Below are positions 52,736-61,364 of a DNA stretch of 64,000 nt, in pieces. Source of the DNA: Thermobifida halotolerans (GTDB taxonomy: Bacteria > Actinomycetota > Actinomycetes > Streptosporangiales > Streptosporangiaceae); contig NZ_CP063196.1 in NCBI RefSeq assembly GCF_003574835.2, forward strand, positions 3,968,001-4,032,000, read 5' to 3'. Position numbers and translations under genes: made by a program. The notes under the pieces are model-generated. The model was given only the letters and a program-made list of their open reading frames with translations. It was not told the origin of the DNA and did no database searches. Position 1 is the first letter of the stretch. Every line of letters begins with the position of its first letter.

Positions 52736-53473
52736 TCAGGCCAACCCGCCCGAGACCCCGATGGTCTGTCCGGTGATCCACCGCGCGTCGTCGCTGGCGA
52801 GGAAGGCCACGACGTCGGCGATGTCCTCCGGACGGCCCATGCGGCCCAGCGGCGTCATGGCGATGACCCCGTCGGCGTTGGCGCGGATGTCCGGCCGCAC
52901 TCCCTCGGTGTCGGTGAGTCCGGGCAGGACCGAGTTGACGGTGACCTGGCGCGGGCCCAACTCCTTGGCCAGGGAGAAGCCCATCTGCTCGACGGCGGCC
53001 TTGGTTCCCGCGTAGACCCCGGTGAACGGGAGCGTGACCCGAGTGTTGCCGGTGGAGATGTTGATGATGCGCCCACCGTCGCTGACCATGTTCGCCGCGT
53101 GCTTGAGGGCGAGGAAGGTGCCCTTGAAGTTGACCGCCACGGCCCGGTCAAACTCGTCCTCGTCGATCTGGGCGATGGGGCCGATGATGTTGACGCCGAC
53201 GTTGTTGACAACCACGTCGATGCCGCCGAACGTGTTCTTGGCCTCCTTGAACAGCCGCTCGATGTCGGCCGGGACACCCATGTCCGCCTGGACGGCCACG
53301 GCGGTCCCGCCCTCTGAGGTGATCTCCTGGACCAGCTCCTCGGCGGCCTCGGCGTTGCTGTGCCAGTTGATGGCGACGCTGGCCCCGTCGGCCGCCAGCC
53401 GCTTGGAGATCGCGCGGCCGATACCGCGCGATCCCGCGGTGACAACGGCCTTCTTCCCTTCCAGGGTGGTCAT
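52736..53473 (-). CDS. Short-chain dehydrogenase/reductase (cluster tailoring enzyme)
   Basis: A 245-residue SDR. It has TAGSRGIGRA for NADP binding (10-19; the Arg favours NADPH), NNVGVN in place of NNAG, catalytic Ser in NISTGN, and YAGTKAA for Tyr/Lys. The C-terminus ARWITGQTIGVSGGLA is typical of 3-oxoacyl-ACP-reductase-like SDRs. Likely a ketoreductase acting on the cluster's product. It is the first gene after the SARP-type promoter whose repeats lie at 53601-53627, 128 bp upstream of its ATG. Confidence 0.88.
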   Translation of the reverse strand: MTTLEGKKAVVTAGSRGIGRAISKRLAADGASVAINWHSNAEAAEELVQEITSEGGTAVAVQADMGVPADIERLFKEAKNTFGGIDVVVNNVGVNIIGPIAQIDEDEFDRAVAVNFKGTFLALKHAANMVSDGGRIINISTGNTRVTLPFTGVYAGTKAAVEQMGFSLAKELGPRQVTVNSVLPGLTDTEGVRPDIRANADGVIAMTPLGRMGRPEDIADVVAFLASDDARWITGQTIGVSGGLA

Positions 53474-53583
53474 GTGCTGCTCCCATCCTCCGGCCAGTGC
53501 AGCTGGCCCTCAACGTGGAACGACTTCTCCGAACCGCCGGGCAGCGGGAAGCGCCCCGCTCCCGTCCGCGGCCTCTCTCCTGG

Positions 53584-53627
53584 AGTCTCGCCCTCCGCAC
53601 CCAAGAACCGACCAAGGACCGACCAAC
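53584..53627 (-). promoter_or_regulatory. SARP-type promoter of the SDR-hydrolase-MFS operon
   Basis: On the plus strand CCAAG/CCAAG/CCAAC begin at 53601, 53612 and 53623, exactly 11 bp apart (CTTGG repeats leftward). Eleven bases beyond the last lies GAGACT (53584-53589) as a -10. Direct repeats at 11-bp spacing close to the -10 are the known binding pattern of SARP activators. Confidence 0.7.
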
Positions 53628-53643
53628 GCGGTCCGGCCCCGCG

Positions 53644-55266
53644 TCAGGGCAGCCGGACCGACTGGGCGTGCCGGAACACGTTGCCCGGGTCCCAGTGGGC
53701 CTTGACCTTTTGCAGGCGGGAGTAGTTGTGCGCGTAGTAGAGCTCGTGCCAGGGGGAGTCGGACCTGTTCCAGTCGGGGTCGCCGAGGTCCACGTCCGGG
53801 TATCCGATGTAGCAGCCGTCGGTCACCTCGCCGGACACGGGCACGCCGCCCGTCGCCGAGTAGACGTCCGAATAGAACTCCCGCACCCAGGCGATGTTGC
53901 GGTCGTCCTCGTCCGGCGCAGCCCACAGGGAGACGTACTGGAGTTTCATGACGGAGTCGCGGGCGGCGACGGCGGTGGCGTCCGGGGCGACCGAGTTGAT
54001 CCTCCCCCCGTAGGAGGAGATGAGGAGAAGCGCGTTCGAATTCGGGTAGTCGGATCGGGTGAGGTTCCGGTAGACGGCCGCCACCTGGTCGTCGGGGAAG
54101 TTCCCGCGCATGTGCGCCGACTTGATCTTGAACCGCATGACGGTCGGGTCGGAGGGGTTGAACCCCTGCCAGTGCAGCGCGTGGTGCCAGGGCAGTCGGC
54201 GCGGGGGCGCCCCCTGGTAGGCGACGCCCACCCCGTCGTTGACCTCGGCGATGAAGTCCTCCAGCAACTGCTGGGCGTTGTCGGCGGTAGCGTCGATCTG
54301 CGTCGCCATGGCGACCACCCCGGCCGCCCGGTTGAGCAGTTTGAGCTGGCTGAAGAGACCCGCGTACGGCGAGCCCGGGTCGCTGTTGCGCTCGTGCCAA
54401 CCGCCGAAGTTGCGCACCAGCCTGCCGAACGCCTCCTGGGTCAACTCGCTCCACGGCCAGACGATCGAGCTGACCAGGACCTCGGAGGGCGGGCGGGGGA
54501 GCAGGTCGGAGGGCTCGTTTCCCCGCGCCTCGGGCGAGCGGAGCAGGTAGCGGGTGACGATCCCGAAGTTCCCGCCACCCCCGCCTGTGTGGGCCCACCA
54601 CAGGTCCTGCTTCTTGCCTCTGGAGTCGCGGGTGGCGACGGTGACCTTCGCCCTCCCGTCGCGGCCGACCGTGACGACCTCCACCCCGTGCAGGTGGTCC
54701 ACGGTCAGCCCGTGCAGTCGGGCCAGGGGGCCGTAACCGCCGCCGATGATGTGGCCCCCCGCACCGACCGTGGGACACGATCCGCCGGGGACGGTGACCC
54801 CCCAGCGCTTGAACAGCGACTCGTAGACGTCGAGCAGGGACGCTCCCGCCTCGACCGCGAACGCCCTGTGCTGGTGGTCGTAGTAGACCGACGACATCTG
54901 GGAGACGTCGATCACGGCCTGGACCTCGGGATCGCTCACGAAGTTCTCGTAGCAGTGGCCGCCGCTGCGCACCGCGATCCGCTTCCCGTCCCGCAGCGCC
55001 CGGTCCACGGCGGCCACGACCTGCTCCGTGGTGCCGATCACCTGGATGTAGTCGGGCTTTCCGATGAATCTCTGGTTGGCTCCGCTGCTGAGGTCCACGT
55101 ACCGGACGTCGCCGGATCTGACCGTCACCGGTCCGAACTCCGGTGGGCAGGCGTCCTGTGTATACGCGATCGCCACACCGGTTCCGGAGTCGGGCGCGCC
55201 GATCAGCGCCGCTCCGCCAAGAACGGCCGCCCCCGTGAAGAATCCCCGACGTGTCGCAGCTCCCAT
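53644..55266 (-). CDS. Secreted FAD-dependent oxidase, berberine-bridge type
   Basis: A 540-residue oxidase with a twin-arginine signal (ATRRGFFTG, then a hydrophobic stretch to about 35). The FAD domain carries H104 in SGGHCYE and C164 in GGSCPTVGAGG, the two residues that bind FAD covalently (8-alpha-His and 6-S-Cys) in this family. The BBE C-terminal signature is present (NYSRLQKVKAHWDPGNVFRH). Relatives include aclacinomycin oxidoreductase and other antibiotic tailoring oxidases. GGAGATG precedes the ATG at 55266. A SARP-type repeat promoter lies about 80-120 bp upstream. Oxidation of the cluster product after Tat export is plausible. Confidence 0.9.
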   Translation of the reverse strand: MGAATRRGFFTGAAVLGGAALIGAPDSGTGVAIAYTQDACPPEFGPVTVRSGDVRYVDLSSGANQRFIGKPDYIQVIGTTEQVVAAVDRALRDGKRIAVRSGGHCYENFVSDPEVQAVIDVSQMSSVYYDHQHRAFAVEAGASLLDVYESLFKRWGVTVPGGSCPTVGAGGHIIGGGYGPLARLHGLTVDHLHGVEVVTVGRDGRAKVTVATRDSRGKKQDLWWAHTGGGGGNFGIVTRYLLRSPEARGNEPSDLLPRPPSEVLVSSIVWPWSELTQEAFGRLVRNFGGWHERNSDPGSPYAGLFSQLKLLNRAAGVVAMATQIDATADNAQQLLEDFIAEVNDGVGVAYQGAPPRRLPWHHALHWQGFNPSDPTVMRFKIKSAHMRGNFPDDQVAAVYRNLTRSDYPNSNALLLISSYGGRINSVAPDATAVAARDSVMKLQYVSLWAAPDEDDRNIAWVREFYSDVYSATGGVPVSGEVTDGCYIGYPDVDLGDPDWNRSDSPWHELYYAHNYSRLQKVKAHWDPGNVFRHAQSVRLP

Positions 55267-55344
55267 TGCTTTTCATCTCCACTGTGGAAACTATTCAACG
55301 GGCGCCTGACATACCGCCGCCCGCTTCTCTGAATCGACGGATCG

Positions 55345-55388
55345 AATATCTCAGGAAGCGGCCAAAGAATAGTCAAGAGACAGCCAAG
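55345..55388 (-). promoter_or_regulatory. SARP-type promoter of the flavin oxidase
   Basis: Plus-strand CCAAA, TCAAG and CCAAG begin at 55362, 55373 and 55384 (11-bp steps). Leftward, 11 bases beyond them, lies GATATT (55345-55350) as -10. Confidence 0.65.
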
Positions 55389-55452
55389 GAAACCAGAATC
55401 TCGATCACCGGGCGGAGCAATCTGATAACGCAGAGAAATTAAAGTGATTTCC

Positions 55453-56442
55453 TCAGCGATTTTCCCAGGAATCGCTCGGGCCGAACCTCCGGGCGTCGGT
55501 GAACCGTTCGTAAGGCATTCCGTCGGGCATGTTCAGCACCTCCATCTGGAATCCCGACGGGGCCTTGAAGTAGACCCAGTAGTCCCCGTGGATGGGGCCG
55601 CCGTCCTGGATCAACTGGGGCTCGCCGAGGACCTCGACCCCGGGGACCGTCCGCAGCCAGGCCACTGCCGCGTCCACGTCGTCGACGAAGAAGGCGAGGT
55701 GGTGGCCACCGACGTCGCTGTTGCGCGGCCGTTCGGTCCGCTGGTCGGAGACGGTGTACTGGGCGAGTTCCACGTTGGTGACCGGACCGAGCCGCACGAC
55801 CGCGGTCTCCACCTCGACGGCCTGGTCGATCGCGAACTGCCGCGAGGCGTAGTCGGCGTCGAACCGGAGACTCTCCCGGTAGAGCACCTCGCCGCCCAGG
55901 ACGTTGACGTGGAAGGCGACGGCCTCCGCCAGGTCCGCCACGGTGTAGCCCGCCTGCAGGACGCCGCGCGCCCCCGGAACGCCGTGCTTGCCGGGGCCCC
56001 ACCAGCCCGGTTCGGGGCGGTACAGCCGTTCCTCCCCCGCGGCCTCGAAGGGCAGCACGTCGGGTACCTGTCGCAGTTCCAACTGCATCCCCCACGGCGC
56101 CTGGAAGTAGATCCACCGGCACCCCGCCGCCGGGCCCTCCTTGACTTCCTGCGGCTCACCCTGCACCCGCGCCCCGTCCACGGAGCGCAGATACTCCAGC
56201 GCCCGGTCGAAGTCCTCGGTGTCCACGGTCAGCCGGTGGCCGCCGACGTCGCTGTTGCGCGGCGGTTCGGTCCGCTGGTCGGGGGAGGTGTACTGGAACA
56301 GTTCCAGGTTGGCTGTCGGCCCGAACCGCAGCAGCGCGATGTCGGTCGCGGCGCGGGGATGGACGTCCAGGTGCCGCGTCATCCAGTCGCCGTCGGGGTC
56401 CGAGACGCCTTCGAGCGTGTAGAGCAGGTCCGCTCCGAGCAC
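55453..56442 (-). CDS. Two-domain VOC (glyoxalase-fold) protein, 5' end lost
   Basis: About 330 residues with two vicinal-oxygen-chelate domains, roughly 1-125 and 155-300. Each shows the pattern ...D-V-G-G-H-(R/H)-L followed by GxxxxYF(Q/K)AP-x-G-x-Q-(L/M)E. Such proteins act as dioxygenases, isomerases or antibiotic-binding proteins. The homologous reading begins [18 protein letters not shown] at 56481, directly next to a polyketide synthase fragment, and an in-frame TGA precedes it. The native start and first strand are missing, leaving GTG 56442 as the first possible start. It may be made by reinitiation, or not at all. Confidence 0.6.
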   Translation of the reverse strand: MLGADLLYTLEGVSDPDGDWMTRHLDVHPRAATDIALLRFGPTANLELFQYTSPDQRTEPPRNSDVGGHRLTVDTEDFDRALEYLRSVDGARVQGEPQEVKEGPAAGCRWIYFQAPWGMQLELRQVPDVLPFEAAGEERLYRPEPGWWGPGKHGVPGARGVLQAGYTVADLAEAVAFHVNVLGGEVLYRESLRFDADYASRQFAIDQAVEVETAVVRLGPVTNVELAQYTVSDQRTERPRNSDVGGHHLAFFVDDVDAAVAWLRTVPGVEVLGEPQLIQDGGPIHGDYWVYFKAPSGFQMEVLNMPDGMPYERFTDARRFGPSDSWENR

Positions 56443-56485
56443 GTCCCGGAAGAAGTCGACCGCCTGGCGGAGGTCGGGGACCGTT

Positions 56486-56815
56486 CACCTCCAGCAGCAG
56501 TCGCTGCTGGGGGTCCATGAGCTCGGCCTCCCTCGGGGTGATGCCGAAGAAGGCGGCGTCGAATCCGGCCGCGTCGGGCAGGAAGCCGCCGTAGCGGGTG
56601 ACGTCGCGCATCGCCGCGGCGTTCTCCGGGTTGGACCTCAGGTAGGAGTCCCAGCGCCCGTCGGGAACCTCCACGATTCCGTCGGCGCCGTCCAGCAGGA
56701 ATTTCCAGAGTTCCTCCGGCGAGTCGACCCCGCCGGGGAAGCGGCATCCCATGCCTACTATCGCGATCGGCTCCACGCCTTCCCGCACGTTGTTCTCCTC
56801 TTCTCTGACGGACAT
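56486..56815 (-). pseudogene. 5' fragment of a type I polyketide synthase (ketosynthase)
   Basis: From the ATG at 56815, after GGAGGAA, about 110 codons read as the start of a beta-ketoacyl synthase: [49 protein letters not shown] and [10 protein letters not shown]. The sequence then changes abruptly into a VOC gene in another frame. Everything after the first part of the KS domain, including the catalytic Cys, is gone. The style (DGRWDSY, ENAAAMR) resembles iterative aromatic type I synthases, which is an impression only. A SARP-type promoter remains upstream. Confidence 0.85.
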
Positions 56816-56997
56816 CCGATCCGTTCCTCCGGTGGGAACGGGAAAGCTTTTCGCACCGTTCGGGTGCTGCGTCAGGAACGGCCGGACCCGCCGCACCGGC
56901 GCCGGTTCACGTCCAGGAAACAATCAGGTCAGTTCGGTGCTTCGGGAACAGAGTTCCGCGAGGAGGCGGCCGGGGGCCGCCATCTGTTCCGCTTCTG

Positions 56998-57041
56998 AGT
57001 TTTACACCGGGAAATCAAGAACCGACCAAGATCAAACCAAG
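56998..57041 (-). promoter_or_regulatory. SARP-type promoter of the PKS fragment
   Basis: Plus-strand TCAAG, CCAAG and CCAAG begin at 57015, 57026 and 57037, 11 bp apart. Leftward, 11 bases on, AAAACT (56998-57003) serves as -10. The rest of the gap 56816-57198 holds the ~180-nt untranslated leader and, on the other side, the 3' end of the MFS transcript; no gene is seen in it. Confidence 0.65.
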
Positions 57042-57198
57042 CCGATAAATGGCATCGGAATGCCGGGTGACCGCACTGTTCAGCTCCCGGAGCCGGGGAA
57101 AAACAATTCCGGACAGCCGAAAGCCGCCGGGGTCTGCTGTTTCCCCGGCGGCTGGAGGCTGTGGGTCGGGTGGGCGTCAGCGTGGCGCGGCGGGCCGG

Positions 57199-58389
57199 TC
57201 ACGGTGCGGGAGTCTGCGCCGCTCCCCGTGGGGCGGCGGGGCTCCCGGCCCGGTCGCGCGCCAGCTCGCGGAGGCTGACCAGGAATCCCAGCAGGGCGAC
57301 GGCGGCGCCCGCGACGATGACGGTCCGCAGTCCCCGGCCTCCGTCCAGTACCGCTCCGCCGAGCCAGGCGCCGAAGGCGATGCCGATGTTCATCGCGGAG
57401 ATGTTCACCGCGACCGCGAGCGTCGGAGCGCCGGATCCGGTGGACTGGAGGATCCGGGCCTGGAGTCCGGGCAGGATCGCGCCGAACGCGGCACCGAAGA
57501 CGAGCACTCCGCCGACCGCGGCCCACCCCACCGAGACGGCCAGGGCGAACGCGGCGAGCACCACGGTGAGCACGCCCAGCAGCCCCGACAGCGAGGGCAT
57601 CAGCGCGCGGTCGGTGAGGCGTCCCCCGAGCAGGCTGCCCGCGAACGTGCCGAGCCCGAAGAGCAGCAGCAGCCAGGTGACCGCGCCCGGGGAGAATCCG
57701 CTGACCTCGGTCAGCACCGGCGAGATGAACGTGTACGCGGTGAAGACCCCCGCGCAGCCCAGCGCGCTCATCACGACCGCCATCTGCACCCGGCGCACGC
57801 CGAGGACCTTCAGTTCGGCCAGGGCACCCGCCCGGACGTCACCGCGGACCGACGGGATCGCGACGAGGAGCAGCAGGGTGGCGGCCGCGCCGCACAGGGC
57901 GACCGTCCAGAACGTGGCGCGCCAGCCGTACTCGCTGCCGACCAGCGTGCCCAGCGGCACGCCGAGGATGTTGGCGAGGTTGAGGCCGATGGCCAGGTGG
58001 GCGATGGCCGCTCCCTGCCGGTCCTCGGGGACGAGCCGGACGGCGACGACGATGCACAGGGCGAAGAAGGTGCAGTGGGTGAGCGCGCCGAGCATCCTGG
58101 CCGCCATGAGCACCCCGTAGTCGGGAGCGGCCGCCGCCACGACGTTGCTCGCCGTGAAGACCGCCATGAGTGTCGCCATCAGGGGCTTGCGGGGGACGCG
58201 GGTGGTCGCCAGGGTGATCAGCGGCCCCCCGATCATGACGGCGACCGCGTAGCCGCTGACGAGCAGTCCCGCCGCAGGGAGGGACACGTCGAGGTCGGCC
58301 GCGATCCCGGGCAGGATCCCGGCGATGACGAACTCTGCGCTGCCCACGCTGAACAGGCAGAGCATCAGCACGAGAACGGGACGAGACAT
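57199..58389 (-). CDS. MFS drug-efflux transporter (DHA1 type)
   Basis: A 396-residue 12-helix permease of the DHA1 group (AraJ/PbuE/chloramphenicol-exporter-like). Visible features are SVGSAEFVIAGILPGIA in helix 1 and TRVPRKPLM as a reduced loop 2-3 motif. The C-terminal halves GRLTDRALMPSL and NISAMNIGIAFGAWLG are typical. It starts 61 bp after the quinone oxidoreductase stop in the same direction and shares its SARP-type promoter. Export of, or resistance to, the cluster product is likely. Confidence 0.88.
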   Translation of the reverse strand: MSRPVLVLMLCLFSVGSAEFVIAGILPGIAADLDVSLPAAGLLVSGYAVAVMIGGPLITLATTRVPRKPLMATLMAVFTASNVVAAAAPDYGVLMAARMLGALTHCTFFALCIVVAVRLVPEDRQGAAIAHLAIGLNLANILGVPLGTLVGSEYGWRATFWTVALCGAAATLLLLVAIPSVRGDVRAGALAELKVLGVRRVQMAVVMSALGCAGVFTAYTFISPVLTEVSGFSPGAVTWLLLLFGLGTFAGSLLGGRLTDRALMPSLSGLLGVLTVVLAAFALAVSVGWAAVGGVLVFGAAFGAILPGLQARILQSTGSGAPTLAVAVNISAMNIGIAFGAWLGGAVLDGGRGLRTVIVAGAAVALLGFLVSLRELARDRAGSPAAPRGAAQTPAP

Positions 58390-58450
58390 GGGTTCCCAAC
58401 CGTGAGAAGGGGGTTCGCAGGACGCGTGGGCGCGGTGGGGCGGGCGGCCG

Positions 58451-59356
58451 TCACGGGGTGACGAGCAGTTTGCCCCTGGTGCCGCCGGCCGCCATTCTGC
58501 GGTGCGCCTCGGGGGCCCGCTCGTAGTCGAAGACCTCCGCGACCCGCAGCGTGAGGACTCCCTGCTCGACCAGCCGCGCCAGGTCGGCCAGTCCGGCTCC
58601 GTCCTGCTCGACGAAGGACATCCGGACCTCGATCCCCCGTTCGGGTTCGGGCTTGGCCGACGGGACGATGGACACGGCCCGACCGCCGTCGCGCACGGCG
58701 CTGATCGCCTCGGGGACCCCGGCGGTCTCCAGAAGCAGGTCGCAGGCTGCCGTGGGAAGGCTCGCCCCGTCCGTCGCCACCTGCTTGGCGCCCAACTCGT
58801 GGGCCAGCGCCGTGTCCTGGGGGCGCACGTAGGCGACGACCTCGATCCCGCGGGCCGTGGCGAGCTGTACGGCGTATCCGCCGACCGCGCCCACCGCCCC
58901 GGTGACCAGGAGCGTCTGACCGGGGCTCGGGTCCAGTACCGCCAGCGCCTGCGCGGCGGTGAGTCCCGCCAGCGGCAGGGCCGCGGCGCCGCGCAGGCTG
59001 ACTCCGCGGGGCGCGTGCGCCGCGATCGCCTCGTCGAGCGCGACCAGTTCCGCGTGGGTGCCGACTCCGGTCGCCATCTGGGCCGACATGGCGATGACGC
59101 GGTCGCCGACGGCGAAGCGGGACACGCCCGGTCCGGTCTCGACCACCTCTCCCGACAGGTCCCAGCCGAGGATCATCGGGAAGGAGGCCGAGACGTTGGC
59201 CGCGGCGCTGCCCGAGCGGACCTCCAGGTCGACCGGGTTGACCGCGGAGGCGGCGGCACGCACCAGGATCTGTCCGGGGCCGGGCCGGGGATCGGGCAGC
59301 TGCGCGGTCCGCAGCCGCTCGGGTCCGCCGTACCCCTCCAGTATCACTGCCCGCAT
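58451..59356 (-). CDS. Zinc-independent quinone oxidoreductase-like enzyme (MDR family)
   Basis: A 301-residue medium-chain dehydrogenase/reductase. The GroES-like domain is at 1-120 (AVNPVDLEVRSG, GWDLSGEVVETGPG, GDRVIA) and the Rossmann domain includes LVTGAVGAVGGYAVQLATARG. The catalytic-zinc cysteine and structural zinc cluster are absent, fitting NADPH:quinone or enoyl reductases. It may reduce an enone or quinone in the product pathway. The ATG at 59356 was chosen over an in-frame upstream ATG because MRAVILEGYG is the usual beginning. SARP repeats at 59413-59428 lie 57 bp upstream. Confidence 0.88.
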   Translation of the reverse strand: MRAVILEGYGGPERLRTAQLPDPRPGPGQILVRAAASAVNPVDLEVRSGSAAANVSASFPMILGWDLSGEVVETGPGVSRFAVGDRVIAMSAQMATGVGTHAELVALDEAIAAHAPRGVSLRGAAALPLAGLTAAQALAVLDPSPGQTLLVTGAVGAVGGYAVQLATARGIEVVAYVRPQDTALAHELGAKQVATDGASLPTAACDLLLETAGVPEAISAVRDGGRAVSIVPSAKPEPERGIEVRMSFVEQDGAGLADLARLVEQGVLTLRVAEVFDYERAPEAHRRMAAGGTRGKLLVTP

Positions 59357-59395
59357 CCGTGCTGCTCCTTCCCCGAGTGGCATGGGATCACGGGG

Positions 59396-59428
59396 AGCAT
59401 CGCAGGGCGCGGCCAAGAGCCGACCAAG
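59396..59428 (-). promoter_or_regulatory. SARP-type promoter of the oxidoreductase-MFS operon
   Basis: Plus-strand CCAAG begins at 59413 and 59424 (11 bp apart). Leftward, 11 bases on, GATGCT (59396-59401) forms the -10. A third copy is not clear. Confidence 0.6.
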
Positions 59429-59474
59429 GATCGCGCAGGGCGCGGGAAGCGCCTCCTCCCGGACGGACCGGCGG

Positions 59475-61364
59475 TCAGGACGCGACGTACTGCTCGGTGC
59501 TGCCGGACGGGGCGGCGCCCCGGTCCTTCAGCAGCGCCTCCAGCGCGGCGGGGACGGGTTCGTCCCCGAGCTCGTCGACGTACAGGCGGACCAGTTCGGG
59601 AAAGCGGAACCACAGCCGCCCGTCGCCGACGTCGCTGGTGACCCGCAGCAGGTGGGCGTTGACCAGTTCGGCCGTCGGGCACTCCGCGGTGAGCGGGTCC
59701 GTGCCGAGGGCGGCGGCCGCGGTCGTGAGGTTGAACCTTCCCGACCCGATGGCGCACAGTCTGCGTAGCGCCCAGCGGTAGTGCGGGGCCAGCCGCCGGT
59801 AGGCGCGGGCGAAGCACGTGCGGATGTCCAGTGTCCCCGTACGCAGTTCGTCCAGTCGGCGGTCCTCGTCCAGGAGCCGGATGGCAAACCCCTTGATGCT
59901 CCACGGCGGTCGGGCCGCCAGTTTCTCGCCCGCCGCGCGGACCGCCAGGGGCAGCCGTTCGCACAGTCGGACGACCTGGAGGGCCGACTCCGTCTCCCGC
60001 TCCACCCGGTCCCTACCGACCACGTTCACGAGCAGTTGGAGTCCCTCCTGGTCCGTGAAGGGTTCGAGTTCGAGGATGTCCACACCGGGCAGGCCGGGGA
60101 GCCCCTCCTGGGCGGTGATCAGGACGGCGCACTCGGCCCCGCCCGGCAGGAGGGGGACAGTCTGCTCCACGGACACGGCGTCGTCGAGCACGACGAGCAC
60201 CCGTCTCTCCGCCGCCCAACTGCGGAACGCCCGCATCCGGTCGTGCAGGTTGCGGGGCAGGTGCTCGGGGTCGCAGCCGAGGGAGACGAGGAAGGAGCCG
60301 AGGATCTCCTCGGCGGCGACGGGCGCTCCGTCACGGCTCCGCAGCGTCGCGAACAACTGGCCGTCGACGAAGTGCTCGCGCATCCGCTGCCCGGCTCGCA
60401 CGGCCAGGGTCGTCTTGCCGACGCCGGGCTGTCCGGTCACCACGACGACGGGGGCTGCCGTCCCCGTGTCGGGGCCGTTGGCGCGAGTCGCCGCGTCGAT
60501 GGCCTTCAGTTCCGCCTCACGGCCCACGAAGTCGCGGATGTCCCGCGGCAGTTGGGCGGGAACGTTGGAGGCGGGACGGCGCGGAGTGGCGAACGCGGTG
60601 GTCGAGGGCAGCTCCAGCTCGTCGGCCTCGCCGCGCATTACGCTCTGGTGCAGCCGCTGCAGCCGCTCCGAGGGGTCGAGTCCGAGCTCCTCGACCATTC
60701 TCCGCCGCAGCCGCTGGTAGACCCGCAGCGCCTCGTTGCGGTCCCCGGAGCGGGAGAGCGCCACCATGAGCTGGGCGTGGAACCCCTCGTGCAGCGGGTG
60801 CTCGGCGGTGAGCGTGTTGAGCTCGCCGATCAGGTCGCGGTGCTCGCCCAGGTGCAGGGAGAGCTCGACGCGCTGCTCCAGGACCCGCAGCCGGGTCTCC
60901 TCCAGGTGGGCGATCCGCGCCGCCAGGCGCGCTCCCGGGAGCAGGTCGGACAGGGCCGGTCCGCGCCACAGGGAGAGCGCGGAGCGGAACTCCTCGGCGG
61001 CCCGGGGGGCGTTGTCGAGCCGCAGCGCCTCCTTGGCCGCGGCGGCTCTCGCCTCGAACTCCCACAGGTCCAGCTCACCGGACTCCAGGCGGATCAGGTA
61101 GCCGCGGCGGCACGTCTCGACCACCGGTCTGGTCTCGCGGCTGTTGAGTTCCTTGCGGAGCTGGTAGACGTACGTCTGCACGGTCTTCCTGGCCAGCTTC
61201 GGCGGGTTGTCCTCCCACAGTTCCTCGATGATCGCGTCGGTCGACACCGGTCTGTTCGGGTTGCACAGGAGCATCGCAAGCACCCGCCGGGGCATCGGCG
61301 CGGACAGCTCCCTCTTGGCACAGCCGTCTCGGATCTCCAGCGGCCCCAAGATGTCGAAGCGCAT
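59475..61364 (-). CDS. SARP-family pathway activator with NB-ARC domain (AfsR-like)
   Basis: A 629-residue regulator. The winged-helix DNA-binding domain covers 1-95 (MRFDILGPLEIRD, KTVQTYVYQLRKEL, RRGYLI) and the BTAD domain about 98-245 (ELDLWEFEARAAAAKEALRL, GEHRDLIGELNTLTAEHPLHEGFHAQLMVAL). The NB-ARC ATPase follows, with FVGREAEL, Walker A GQPGVGKTT (near 315), Walker B VLVVLDDA and ERLPLAV. TPR repeats of AfsR are missing, so it is an intermediate-length SARP. GAGGAGAGG precedes the ATG. As the only SARP beside four repeat-bearing promoters it is the probable activator of the cluster. Confidence 0.9.
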   Translation of the reverse strand: MRFDILGPLEIRDGCAKRELSAPMPRRVLAMLLCNPNRPVSTDAIIEELWEDNPPKLARKTVQTYVYQLRKELNSRETRPVVETCRRGYLIRLESGELDLWEFEARAAAAKEALRLDNAPRAAEEFRSALSLWRGPALSDLLPGARLAARIAHLEETRLRVLEQRVELSLHLGEHRDLIGELNTLTAEHPLHEGFHAQLMVALSRSGDRNEALRVYQRLRRRMVEELGLDPSERLQRLHQSVMRGEADELELPSTTAFATPRRPASNVPAQLPRDIRDFVGREAELKAIDAATRANGPDTGTAAPVVVVTGQPGVGKTTLAVRAGQRMREHFVDGQLFATLRSRDGAPVAAEEILGSFLVSLGCDPEHLPRNLHDRMRAFRSWAAERRVLVVLDDAVSVEQTVPLLPGGAECAVLITAQEGLPGLPGVDILELEPFTDQEGLQLLVNVVGRDRVERETESALQVVRLCERLPLAVRAAGEKLAARPPWSIKGFAIRLLDEDRRLDELRTGTLDIRTCFARAYRRLAPHYRWALRRLCAIGSGRFNLTTAAAALGTDPLTAECPTAELVNAHLLRVTSDVGDGRLWFRFPELVRLYVDELGDEPVPAALEALLKDRGAAPSGSTEQYVAS

